Source of the DNA: Mytilus edulis
Taxonomy: Eukaryota; Mollusca; Bivalvia; Mytilida; Mytilidae
DNA: 64,000 bases
Direction: 5' to 3'
NCBI RefSeq assembly: GCF_963676685.1
Contig: NC_092344.1
Coordinates: 100,656,749-100,720,748, forward strand
The notes below the pieces were generated by a model that searched no databases, was not told where the DNA came from, and saw only the letters and a list, made by a program, of their open reading frames with translations. Positions 54,771-64,000 of this stretch are shown here, piece after piece (the first letter of the stretch is position 1; each line of letters starts with the position of its first letter). A program made the translations under genes and the position numbers.

Positions 54771-56870
54771 CCAGGTGCTCCGCAGGGCGCAGCTTTATAC
54801 GACCGCAGAAGTCGAACCCTGAACAGTTGGGGCAAGTATGGACAAAACATTCAAGCGTGATACAGCTCTGAATTTGGATTGTGATCAAATTTTTGACATT
54901 ACATGTTTTTTTTTTACACAAAACAAATGTCAAGATTTTACAAATCAATTAAAGATTTCTTCTTCAAACTTTTTAAATCTAAAATTAAATAGTTGATCAT
55001 GACACAGCATAGGTTTCTGACACAGAACGAATGTGGTCTAATGAACTTAAAAGTTTTTTTTTGCCTTTGAGCAATTCACTATGCTGTTGAATATTAATCC
55101 TCTCAAAAAAATGTTTGAAGAAATTTTCTTTTTATTTATGAAATCTGAAATGAGAAAAATTTAACCCCCCCCCCCTTTTTTTCACATCCCCGTTTCCCTT
55201 TTTCCAAAACTGATATCAATTCAAATTTCTAATGGAGTTTGCAACAATAACTACTCTTTTAAATACATCATAAAATATTAAAATGTAAAATAAAGTGCTT
55301 GTTATCACTGAATGGTAAAGATTGGTTGGTAGTAAAAGTGAATATACATTGTTTATTGTATAAAACAATAAAAAAAACTTCATCAGCAACATTTTATGTT
55401 GGCAAATTTCCAATGAAGTTATTTACATAAAGTTATTGGCAAATAAAAATAGAAAATGACATCATAGTCATGTCTGGCAAATGTCCAACATACATTATCT
55501 AAAAACATTTTAGATAAGATAAGGAAAAAAAGCTTCATCAGCAACATTTTATATTGGCAAATTTCCAATGAAGTCATTTACATAAAGTTATTGGCAAATA
55601 AAAATAGAAAATGACATCATAGTCATGTCTGGCAAATTTCCAACATATATTATCAACTACTATTCTATACAAAGAAAGATAACTCCAATTGAAAATTAAT
55701 TGCTATTACACAATATTGTGCAATTAGATATTTCTTGCTATTGTGCAATACTGTGCAATTGAAAATTTCTTGCTATTGCACAATATTTCATATGGAATCC
55801 TGATTTGGACCAACTTGAAAACTGGGCCCATAATCAAAAATCAAAGTACATATTTAGATAAAGCATATCAAATAAGCCCAAGAATTTAATTTTTGTTAAA
55901 ATCAAACTTAGTTTAATTTTGGACCCTTTGGACCTTAATGTAGACCAATTTGAAAACTGGACCAAAAATTAAGAATCTACATACACAGTTAGATTTTGCA
56001 TATCAAAGAACCCATTTATTCAATTTTTGATGAAATCAAACAAAGTTTAATTTTAGACCCCCATTTGGACCAACTTGAAAACTAGGCCAATAATTAAAAA
56101 TCTAAGTACATTTTTAAATTCAGCATATCAAAGAACCCCAAGGATTCAATTTTTGTTAAAATCAAACTAAGTTTAATTTTGGACCCTTTGGACCTTAATG
56201 TAGACCAATTTGAAAACGGGACCAAAAGTTAAGAATCTACATACATAGTTAGATTCGGCATATCAAAGAACCCCAATTATTCAATTTTTGATGAAATCAC
56301 ACAAAGTTCAATTTTGGACCCTTTGGGCCCCTTATTCCTAAACTGTTAGGACCAAAACTCCCAAAATCAATACCAACCTTCTTTTTGTGGTCATAAACAT
56401 TGTGTTTAAATTTCATTGATTTCTATTTACTTAAACTAAAGTTATTGTGCGAAAACCTAGAATAATGCTTATTTGGGCCCTTTTTTGGCCCCTAATTCCT
56501 AAACTGTTGGAACCAAAACTCCCAAAATCAATCCCAACCTTTCTTTTGTGGTCATAAACCTTGTGTCAAAATTTCATAGATTTCTATTAACTTAAACTAA
56601 AGTTATAGTGTGAAAACCAAGAAAATGCTTATTTGGGCCCTTTTTGGCCCCTAATTCCTAAAATGTTGGGACCAAAACTCCCATAATCAATACCAACCTT
56701 CCTTTTGTGGTCATTAACCTTGTGTTAAAATTTCATAGATTTCCATTCATTTTTACTAAAGTTAGAGTGCGAAAACTAAAAGTATTCGGACGCCGGACGA
56801 CGACGACGACGACGCCAACGTGATAGCAATATACGACGAAAATTTTTTCAAATTTTGCGGTCGTATAAAA
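54771..56870 (+). mobile_element. Helitron-like family A, copy 2, inside Copia gag
   Basis: The same ends as copy 1 (CCAGGTGCTCCGCAGGGCGC ... GCGGTCGTATAAAA), 2.1 kb long, against 1.8 kb for copy 1 owing to a longer AT-rich left half. The gag frame on either side continues in register with only A residues at the junction, consistent with insertion between A's (T|T on the other strand) with little or no duplication. Confidence 0.8.
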
Positions 56871-56871
56871 A

Positions 56872-57018
56872 TATGACATGCCACTTCCTGATGCAATATT
56901 AGCATTTAAACTCTTAGATAATGCAGGACTTGGTGAAAGTGATCGACATTTAGCTTTAACTGCATGTTCTGATTTGAAGTTTGAAACCATGAAGGCAGCC
57001 CTTAATAGGATATTTGTA
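56872..57018 (+). pseudogene. Copia gag, second segment
   Basis: YDMPLPDAILAFKLLDNAGL...ALTACSDLKFETMKAALNRIF is the next part of gag, in the frame expected after the first segment. It is cut off at 57018 by family B. Confidence 0.82.
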
Positions 57019-58253
57019 ACAAGAGTGCACACACAGAAATGTCTCGCCTTCTTTACTAATCATTGATATTATGTTGATACTCCTAAATCTAAAGCTTTAT
57101 TACGACTGTCACATAGACTTAACATGAACCATGAAAAAGAGGTCAAGGTCAGTTGAACCATATGCCAGGCAGACATGTACAGCTAACAATGCTTCCATAC
57201 AACAAATATAGTTGACCTATTGCTTATAATTTAAGAAAATAGACCAAAACACAAAAACTTAACACTGAGCAATGAACCTTGAAAACCAGGTCAAGGTCAA
57301 ATAAAACCTGCACGACTGACATATAGATCATAAAATATTTCCATACACAAAATATAGTTGACCTATGACATATAGTATTAGATAAAAAGACCATAACTCA
57401 AAAACTTAACTTTGACCACTGAACCATGAAAATGAGGTCAAGGTCAGATGACGTCTGCCCGCTAGACATGTACACCTTACAATCATTCCATACAACAAAT
57501 ATAGTAAACCTATTGCATAAAGTATGAAAAACAGACCAAAACACAAAAACTTAACTATAACCACTGAACCATGAAAATGAGGTCAAGGTCAGATGACATC
57601 TGCCCACTAGACATGTACACCTTACAATCATTCCATACAACAAATATAGTAGACCTATTGCATAAAGTATGAGTAAAACAGACCGAAACACAAAAACTTA
57701 ACTATAACCACTGAACCATGAAAATGAGGTCAAGGTCAGATGACACCTGCCAGTTGGACATGTATACCTTACAGTCCTTCCATACACTGAATATACTAGA
57801 CCTATTGCTTATAGTATCTGAGATATGGACTTGACCACCAAAACTTAACCTTGTTCACTGATCCATGAAATGAGGTTGAGGTCAAGTGAAAACTGTCTGA
57901 AGGGCATGAGGACCTTGCAAGGTACGCACATACTAAATATAGTTATCCTATTACTTACAGTAAGAGAGAATTTAACATTGCAAAAAATCTGAACTTTTTT
58001 TCAAGTGGTCACTGAACCATGAAAATGAGGTCAAGGACAATGGACATGTGACTGACGGAAACTTCATAACATGAGGCATCTATATACAAAATATGAAGCA
58101 TCCAGGTCTTCCACCTTCTAAAATATATAGCTTTTAAGAAGTGAGCTAACACCGCCGCCGCTGCCGTAGCCGCCGCCGCCGCCGTAGCCGCCGCCGCCGC
58201 CGGATCACTATCCCTATGTCGAGCTTTCTGCAACAAAAGTTGCAGGCTCGACA
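57017..58253 (+). mobile_element. Helitron-like family B, copy 2, inside Copia gag
   Basis: It has the same left end (ACAAGAGTGCACACACAGAAATGTCTCGCC) and right end (hairpin CTGCAACAAAAGTTGCAG, GGCTCGACAA) as copy 1. It is about 146 bp longer, one internal unit more. It carries five exact AGGTCAAGGTCA sites, at 57140, 57288, 57435, 57580 and 57727, and a CCGCCGCCG tract. Confidence 0.8.
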
Positions 58254-58775
58254 ACAAAATCACAGATTGATAATGATATAGTTACTGTTAAAGAAGAATC
58301 TGCATTTGTAGGAGAACATCGTTTTGATAGAGGGCGTAGTTCAAGGAGATTTGGTGCTTGCAATCGCATGAATAGATCATTTGATCAAAGAAATACTCAA
58401 TCAAGACTTAACCCAACTATAAATGGAAGCATATCTCGTTGAAGATGTTGTGATTCAAAATATCACTGGTTCAGGGATTGTCCACATAAAACTTATGATG
58501 TTAAACTTACAGAGGAACAAACAGACACATCTGAAACTGTAAACATAACTCTAATTACAACTTCTCAACAAAACATTACACCTCAAGAAATTTTTGTAGC
58601 CGAGGCATTTAATGCTGCAGTTGTAGATACAGCATGTACCAAAACAGTTTGCGGGACAAAATGGTTACATCAGTTTTTAGACACTTTCGACTCTGCTAAT
58701 GAAGAAATAAAATGCAAGGAAAGTAATACACCTTTCAAATTTGGTGACGGTAAAACAGTACATTCTTATCAGTCC
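58254..58775 (+). pseudogene. Copia gag C-terminus with zinc knuckle, and protease
   Basis: After the insertion, the frame reads a basic region (RGRSSRRFG), then TGA at 58440-58442 at the position of the first cysteine of the CCHC zinc knuckle; the other three ligands (Cys, His, Cys) follow. The protease site region is VVDTACTKTVCG (Asp codon at 58626). The frame then runs without a stop into integrase. Confidence 0.82.
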
Positions 58776-61616
58776 GTGAAGTTACCTGCCACAATTGGGT
58801 CTTTTAAATGTTACATAGAAACAGAAGTAGTTGACTGTGAAATACCTCTATTACTAAGCAAAGATTCTTTGAAAAGAGCACAAACAGTTCTTGATCTCCA
58901 TAATGATAAAGTGACAATGTTTGGAAAACCAGTTGATGTTCATTTCACCTCAAATGGTCATTATTGCATTAACATCAAAGACAGAAGAACTGGGCAGACC
59001 GATTCTGTAGTGAGTGAGGAGGAAATCCTGAAGGTAGATTCTGGATTCTCTAAGAAAAGAAAGAGGGATATTATATCAAAACTGCATAAGCAATTTGGTC
59101 ATGCCTCATCTGAAAAGTTGTTATCTCTATTGAAAAGTGCAGGCTCAGTTGACTCAGATACTAAGGCAATAGTGAATGATGTTTGCTCAAAGTGCATTGT
59201 CTGTTTCAAGTACCAACGTCCAAAACCAAAGCCAATAGTGGGCTTTTCACATGCAAATGACTTTAACCAAATTGTTGCTATGGATTTACATGAGATTGAT
59301 CATAATTTTTACTATTTGCACATAATTGACTTGTTTAGCCGTTTGAGTGCAGCAGCTATTATCAGGAGAAAAGACTCACAGTTAGTTGTTGACAAATTCA
59401 TGCAGATATGGGTTAGTGTATATGGTGCTCCTGAAGTTGGAGTATACACTGACAATGGTGGGGAATTCAATTCTCAAATTTTTCGTGATATGGCTGAAAA
59501 TCTAAACATGTCAGTTAAGACGACAGCAGGATACAGTCCCTGGTCAAATGGAATTGTAGAACGACATAATGCAACTCTAACTGAAACAGTTAACAAAATC
59601 AGAGAAAGCTCAAATCTATCTTGGGAAACTGCAATTAGCTGGGCTGTGAATGCCAAAAATAGTCTTGTAAATGTGTATGGGTACAGTCCTTATCAAATTG
59701 TGTTTGGAAGAAATCCTAACCTGCCGTCAACACTAGTCAATAAACCTCCAGCTCTTGAAGGAGAAACAATGAGTAAAACAATGGGAAAACACTTAGTTGG
59801 TCTTCATGAGGCAAGGAAAGCATTTGTAGCATCAGAATCCTCAGAGAAAATTAGGCGTGCTCTTCGAAAGCAGGTTCGTCCCTCAGGTGAGAAATTCAGA
59901 AATGGAGATAAAGTATACTTTCTTAGAGACAATCAATGGAAAGGACCTGGTACAGTTATTGGACAGGACAATGTTGTTGTGTTTATAAGATATGGAGGAA
60001 CTTATGTAAGAGTGCACGAATGTAGGATTTTAAGAGATATTGATGAACAAAAAGATAAGAAAAACAAACAACAGGAAAAGAGGGTAACATTGAGAGAAGG
60101 TCTAAAAACCTCAAACTTAAACAAGAATAAGGCTGAGCATGAAGTCCTTTATTATGATAGTGATGACGAGGAAGACTCTCATGTCAACAATCAGTCAGAT
60201 AATGAACATGGTGAAAGTGGCGATGAAGTAGAAGGACATGAATCTGAATTAGGAAGTCAGGCAGGTGACTCTGAAATAGACAGCGATAATCCTGTGAATC
60301 AAGGGCATGAATCTTATGAGGAAAGTCGATCAGGAGGTGACTCTGAGCTTGATAATGATAATCATGAAGATACTCCAGTGAGAGAACAGAGTAATGAGAA
60401 AGCAACTTCAGTACACAGTAGAAGTGTTAATTCTAAGTGTAATAAAGCATTACTTTTAAAAAAGGACCAGAAAGTGAACTTTAAAATGCCAGGTGATGAT
60501 ACTCCACGAGAAGGAGTTGTTCTGAGTAGAGCTGGTAAAGCATCATCAAGTAAAAAGAATTGGTACAATGTAGAATATAGGAAACCTGAAGAGCTTAAAG
60601 GTAACAAGTTATCAATAGACTTAAGTACGGTTGATGAATTGCAAGTTGTAAAGTCTGACACAGATCAGGATACAGAGGATGAGGAAGAATCAGAAGAAGC
60701 ATTATTCAATGAGATTGACTTTTGTGATGCTCGTAAAGCTGAACTTGAAAATTGGAAGAGACATCATGTCTATCAAGAAGTTGATGACTATGGTCAGTCA
60801 TATGTATCCACTAGATGGGTATATACTATAAAAGAAGCTGAAAATGAAATATACAGGAAAGCAAGACTTATTGCAAAAGGTTTTGAAGAAGATTGTTTGG
60901 ATGAAATACAGAAGAACTCTCCTACATGTGACAAACAATCTCTTAGACTCATTCTTTCAATCATAATGCAAAAGAAATGGTCCATCAATTCCATAGACAT
61001 TAAAACTGCTTTTCTGCAAGGGGAGAAAATGCAAAGAAAAGTTCATCTTCGTCCACCTAAAGAAGCTAATGCTAATGGAAAACTCTGGCTTTTAGAGAAA
61101 TGTGTGTATGGTCTTGCAGATGCTTCTTTGAAATGGAATGAAAAGGTTAAGAAAACCCTAAATGAATGTGGAGGTACTGAATCTAAAGTTGATCCAGCAG
61201 TATTTTACTGGTATAATTCAAATGGTCTGGCTGGTGTTCTTGCAGTTCATGTTGATGATTTTTTGTGGGCAGGAACCAATTTGTTTGAAACTGAGATTAT
61301 ATCGAAAATAAGAGAAAAGTTCAGTGTCGGAAAAGAAGCTTCAGAATCCTTCAAATATTTAGGACTGGGTCTAAGTCATGCAGATGATAAGATAATATTG
61401 AGTCAGACAGATTATGTTGAAGTGTTAAAGACAGTCTCAATTGATAGAAAAAGGCCAAGTGATTCTCAGCTTTCATCAGTCGAACAAACTGTTCTTAGAT
61501 CAAAAGTTGGACAACTGTTGTGGCTTGCAAAACAAACTCGTCCTGATATTGCTTTTGACATTGCTATGATAGCATCAAAGTTAATCAAAGCGCGAAAGCG
61601 CTGTAAAGGCAGTTAA
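58443..61616 (+). pseudogene. Copia pol: protease, integrase, reverse transcriptase (no RNase H)
   Basis: The frame is open from just after the TGA at 58440 to TAA at 61614-61616. Integrase has the pre-integrase zinc finger (HKQFGH...CSKCIVC) and the DDE residues in MDLHEID (about 59282), YTDNGGEF (about 59446) and GIVERHN (about 59557). An acidic low-complexity spacer (about 60140-60400) leads to reverse transcriptase: STRWVYTIKEAE, IDIKTAFLQGE, VYGLADASLKWNE and HVDDFLWAG (catalytic DD at 61254-61259). The last residues (RKRCKGS) are foreign, so RNase H has been lost. GTG at 58776 is internal, not a start. Confidence 0.9.
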
Positions 61617-61900
61617 TTACAGGTTGTGTGTATTTCTAGTCCAGTTATATCATTATCTTCCATAGAACAGAGGTGGTTTGTAGAATTTAAGATTTAGAGT
61701 TCTTTTGTACCTAGTTCACCTATATCTATAGTCTACTGTTTACAGTATATTTTCTGTGCCTTGCCATGAAATGCATTTTTAGCCATGGCCTTGTCAGTTT
61801 GCTTTAAATTTATGAGTTTGACTGTCCCTTATGTGTCTTTCGTCCCTCTTCTTTAGACATATAAGAACTTTTCCTTTTCAATATAGATAGACTATTTTTA
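61617..61900 (+). repeat. retroelement tail replacing the Copia 3' end
   Basis: AGCCATGGCCTTGTCAGTTT and TTATGAGTTTGACTGTCCCTTATGTGTCTTTCGTCCCTC form a tail very common in mussel repeats, also seen at about 17850 and 22090. It follows directly after the truncation point of Copia, so its insertion or a linked deletion probably removed RNase H and the 3' LTR. Confidence 0.6.
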
Positions 61901-62215
61901 ATTATTGATTGTATACGCATATTCTATGACTCCCATAAAAAGAAGTTCACAAAGATTGACTAGTCTCTGTACTGTGTGTATAGCAAGAACATCAAGTAAC
62001 ATAATGGTAAATGTACATAGTAACACATCAACTTTTTTGATGACCATACCTGCCAACTGTCAGTATTTGCAGAGTATTTCCCCCATCGAGCTCGAGGCTC
62101 CCAAATGGAAATTTTGTAAGAGCAATTTTGTCGACTATTTTAAAGAAAACAATTAATTCAACAATGGCAATGAGCTTGTTTATGCACGAAGAAGCCAAAA
62201 ACCACATTAGAATAT
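61901..62215. other. no gene seen
   Basis: Short unannotated spacer. The 83-residue ORF at 61905-62156 has no recognisable motif. Confidence 0.4.
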
Positions 62216-62223
62216 ATTTGAAG

Positions 62224-63662
62224 GGAATCCATCACAAATCGCCCCATTAGCAAATAGCCCCACTTTTTCACTAACTCGCCCCACTTTAAAAAAAAAAACT
62301 GCTCCAACCTGGATAACCAAATCGCCCCACTTGTGAAATGTGTTATATCCCTTAATATTACTCCTGCCAACTTGCCCCAACTTATAGAAAACGATAATAT
62401 CTAGATAAATATATTATTAACCAGGAAGAATTTACTAATGCCAACTCGCCCCACACATGTAAAAAGATGTTATCCAGTTAAATTCCGTTAATATTACTCC
62501 TGCTAACTGGTCCCACCTAATGGGAATCAGTGAAATCTAGATAAATATATTATTAACCAGGATGAATTTAGTAATGCCAAATAAAGGCAACAGTAGTATA
62601 CCGCTGTTCAAAACTCATAAATCCAGGGACAAAAAACAAAATCGGGGTAACAAACTAAAACCGAGGGAAACGCATTAAATATAAGAGGAGAACAACGACA
62701 TAACACCGAAACGTAACACACACAGAAACGGACCAAGCATCAGACAAAACACCACGAGAATAACAAATATAACATGAAAACCAAATACATGAATTAGGGA
62801 TAGACAAGTACCGTGCCACGTCTGATCTCAATATCTCAAAAATAAGAGAAAACACAAACGACTCAACGTTAAAATGCAACACACTCAGAAACGAACAATA
62901 ATATAACAATAATATAACAATGGCCATCTTCCTGACTTGGTACAGGACACTTTTAAAGGGAATAAAAGTGGTGGGTTGAACCTGGTTTTGTGGCATGCCA
63001 AACCTCGCACTTTAATGGCAAAGTTAAATATAACATTGAAATGACAACATATTACAGGACTACAATACAATGAATATGAAAGAGATAAACATAAAGAAAC
63101 TGAAGTATTAACTAATTACAGAAAACTAAACCCGAATACATAACACCCAGATATAAAAGATCGAAAGTGAAAAAGGCACAAAGCCGCACAGCACCGAAGA
63201 CCAAAAGCTGAAAAGGTCTTGCCACTCTCCCCACTTATGGAAAAAGATGTTATCCCGTTGAATATAAGTTAAATTCCTTATATTGCATTATGATACAATT
63301 AACAGGTTTCTTTTCAATTGTTATGCAAATAACTAAGCTTCAAAACTTAGTTATTCTTCAACAATACATTTTTTTTTTAGAGTTATAATTTCAGTATATC
63401 AATAATAGTAATTAAATAAATTTTCGGTTTGTTTGTATTCTGTGTAGATTAGTTTTCATTAAAGTGGTGCGAGTTTTTATTTTTAATTATATATATATAT
63501 ATTAATCTAAATATTACCGTTTTTTATAAGTAGGGCGGGTTGGCAGGAGTAATATTTAACATGATTTAACCAATTTCACATGTGGGGCGATTTGATAAAT
63601 CAGTTTGTGGCGATTTTTTTAAAAGTGGGCAATTAGCCAGTGGGGCGACTTGTCCTGCTTCC
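62224..63662. mobile_element. TIR element with 8-bp target duplication, interrupted by another repeat
   Basis: ATTTGAAG flanks it on both sides (62216-62223 and 63663-63670). The ends are imperfect inverted repeats (GGAATCCATCACAAATCGCCCC against GGAAGCAGGACAAGTCGCCCC on the other strand). Inside, a unit of about 125 bp (TAATATTACTCCTGCCAACT ... AGATAAATATATTATTAACC) is repeated. There is no transposase. The 8-bp duplication suits hAT-type or P-type transposition; the ends do not decide. Confidence 0.78.
62581..63218 (+). repeat. dispersed repeat inserted within the TIR element
   Basis: It starts AATAAAGGCAACAGTAGTATACCGCTGTTC and matches 18290-18830, with an extra block (62700-62890). The host element breaks at AATGCCA and resumes at TTGCCACTCTCCCC, so TGCCA may be a short target duplication. 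ORFs at 62655-63070 are within this repeat. Confidence 0.7.
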
Positions 63663-63670
63663 ATTTGAAG

Positions 63671-64000
63671 GCCCCCTTGAAGGTTTTGTATGACTATATG
63701 AACCATCTTTCACGTAAAACCCCCATGTGCATTTTGAAAAGTTGGCAGATATGTTTCTAACTCCAGACAAAATCTACCGGTATGAATGAAAAAGAAGTTT
63801 TCAATTAAGGCTCTGTGGCCATAACAGCTGTCTCATTAGCATTTTAACCACTTCCCATATTTGCAATTAAAACAATAGAAGAAAATTATTCAAAGCAAAA
63901 ACAAAACTTACTTGTAAATATGAAATTCTCTTTACGGTATGAGTTTTTCTCATTGTTTGAGATTGTACAGTAGTACCTGTAACTGCTTATACCTATTTCT
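63671..64000. other. window end, no gene confirmed
   Basis: AT-rich sequence. On the minus strand an ATG followed by 14 codons ends in a good donor (CAA|GTAAGT at about 63912-63917), but no family or partner exon supports it. Confidence 0.35.

Larger units (their letters stand above)
54213..61600 (+). mobile_element. Copia LTR retrotransposon, 5' half plus pol, disrupted and 3'-truncated
   Basis: Order: 5' LTR (54213-54374), tRNA primer site (54376-54386), gag from ATG 54405, zinc knuckle, protease, integrase, reverse transcriptase. This integrase-before-RT order defines Copia (Ty1) elements. RNase H and the 3' LTR are absent: the pol frame stops at 61616, a few residues after leaving the RT-associated TRPDIAFD region. 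gag is interrupted by a family A insertion (about 54771-56870) and a family B insertion (about 57017-58253) and has an in-frame TGA at 58440. The element is therefore dead, although pol is still open for over 1,000 codons, which suggests recent activity of the lineage. Confidence 0.9.

Noticed and set aside
54780-54860. tRNA-like sequence (TACGACCGCAGAAGTCGAACCCTGAAC)
   Set aside because: It looks like a T-arm, but it is the constant left part of family A, and no cloverleaf can be drawn.
61680-61760. Possible Copia 3' LTR (TTTAGAGTTCTTTTGTAC resembles part of the 5' LTR)
   Set aside because: Similarity is limited to a few T-rich bases, and the TGTTAACT/AGTTAACA ends are absent.
63900-64000. 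Minus-strand first exon (ATG plus 14 codons then CAA|GTAAGT)
   Set aside because: It does not match the N-terminus of neuronal calcium sensors and has no partner exon.

Overview
The window looks like nuclear DNA from a bivalve mollusc, most likely a mussel (Mytilus-like). It is AT-rich, its genes are split by canonical GT/AG introns, it is crowded with short dispersed repeats I recognise from memory as mussel-type, and its animal protein families are clearly metazoan. No database search was possible, so the genus is an inference.

Three real genes are visible. (1) Minus strand, 6894-12367: a complete two-coding-exon GAREM gene (CABIT domain, proline- and tyrosine-rich middle, C-terminal SAM domain), a GRB2-linked adaptor of receptor tyrosine kinase/MAPK signalling. 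The two exons join in phase to give about 862 residues, close to the vertebrate length. (2) Plus strand, 19565-36028: a twelve-exon gene for a secreted protein of about 876 residues, made of a signal peptide, a complete CAP (SCP/CRISP) domain, a Pro/Gln-rich linker of about 500 residues and two C-terminal ShKT domains. Single ORFs hide this gene; it appears only when splice sites and phases are followed. Every intron from exon 4 onward is phase 1. (3) Minus strand, 50099-50296: the last coding exon of a neurocalcin/hippocalcin-type neuronal calcium sensor. The rest of that gene lies beyond the window.

Most of the remainder is mobile DNA. 1-6.9 kb holds degraded repeats and a 447-bp palindrome. 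15-18 kb holds a tandem array and a decayed reverse-transcriptase element ending in a strong G-quadruplex motif. The introns of the CAP gene carry dispersed repeats, two TIR elements and two hammerhead-ribozyme motifs in the sense orientation. 38.7-46.9 kb holds three tandem arrays, a dead LINE, a Helitron-like element and an hAT-like element. 51.6-61.6 kb is a stack of nested insertions: a Copia LTR retrotransposon (5' LTR, tRNA-iMet primer site, gag, protease, integrase, reverse transcriptase) interrupted twice in gag by two non-autonomous families (called A and B here). Both families also occur elsewhere in the window. Their internal units of about 150 bp and 3' subterminal hairpins resemble the 'pearl'/Helentron-associated elements known from bivalves. 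62.2-63.7 kb is a TIR element with an 8-bp target duplication and a further insertion inside it.

The three genes show no functional linkage. The most unusual items are the CAP/low-complexity/ShKT gene, the intronic hammerhead motifs, and family B, whose repeat units spread AGGTCAAGGTCA nuclear-receptor-type sites.
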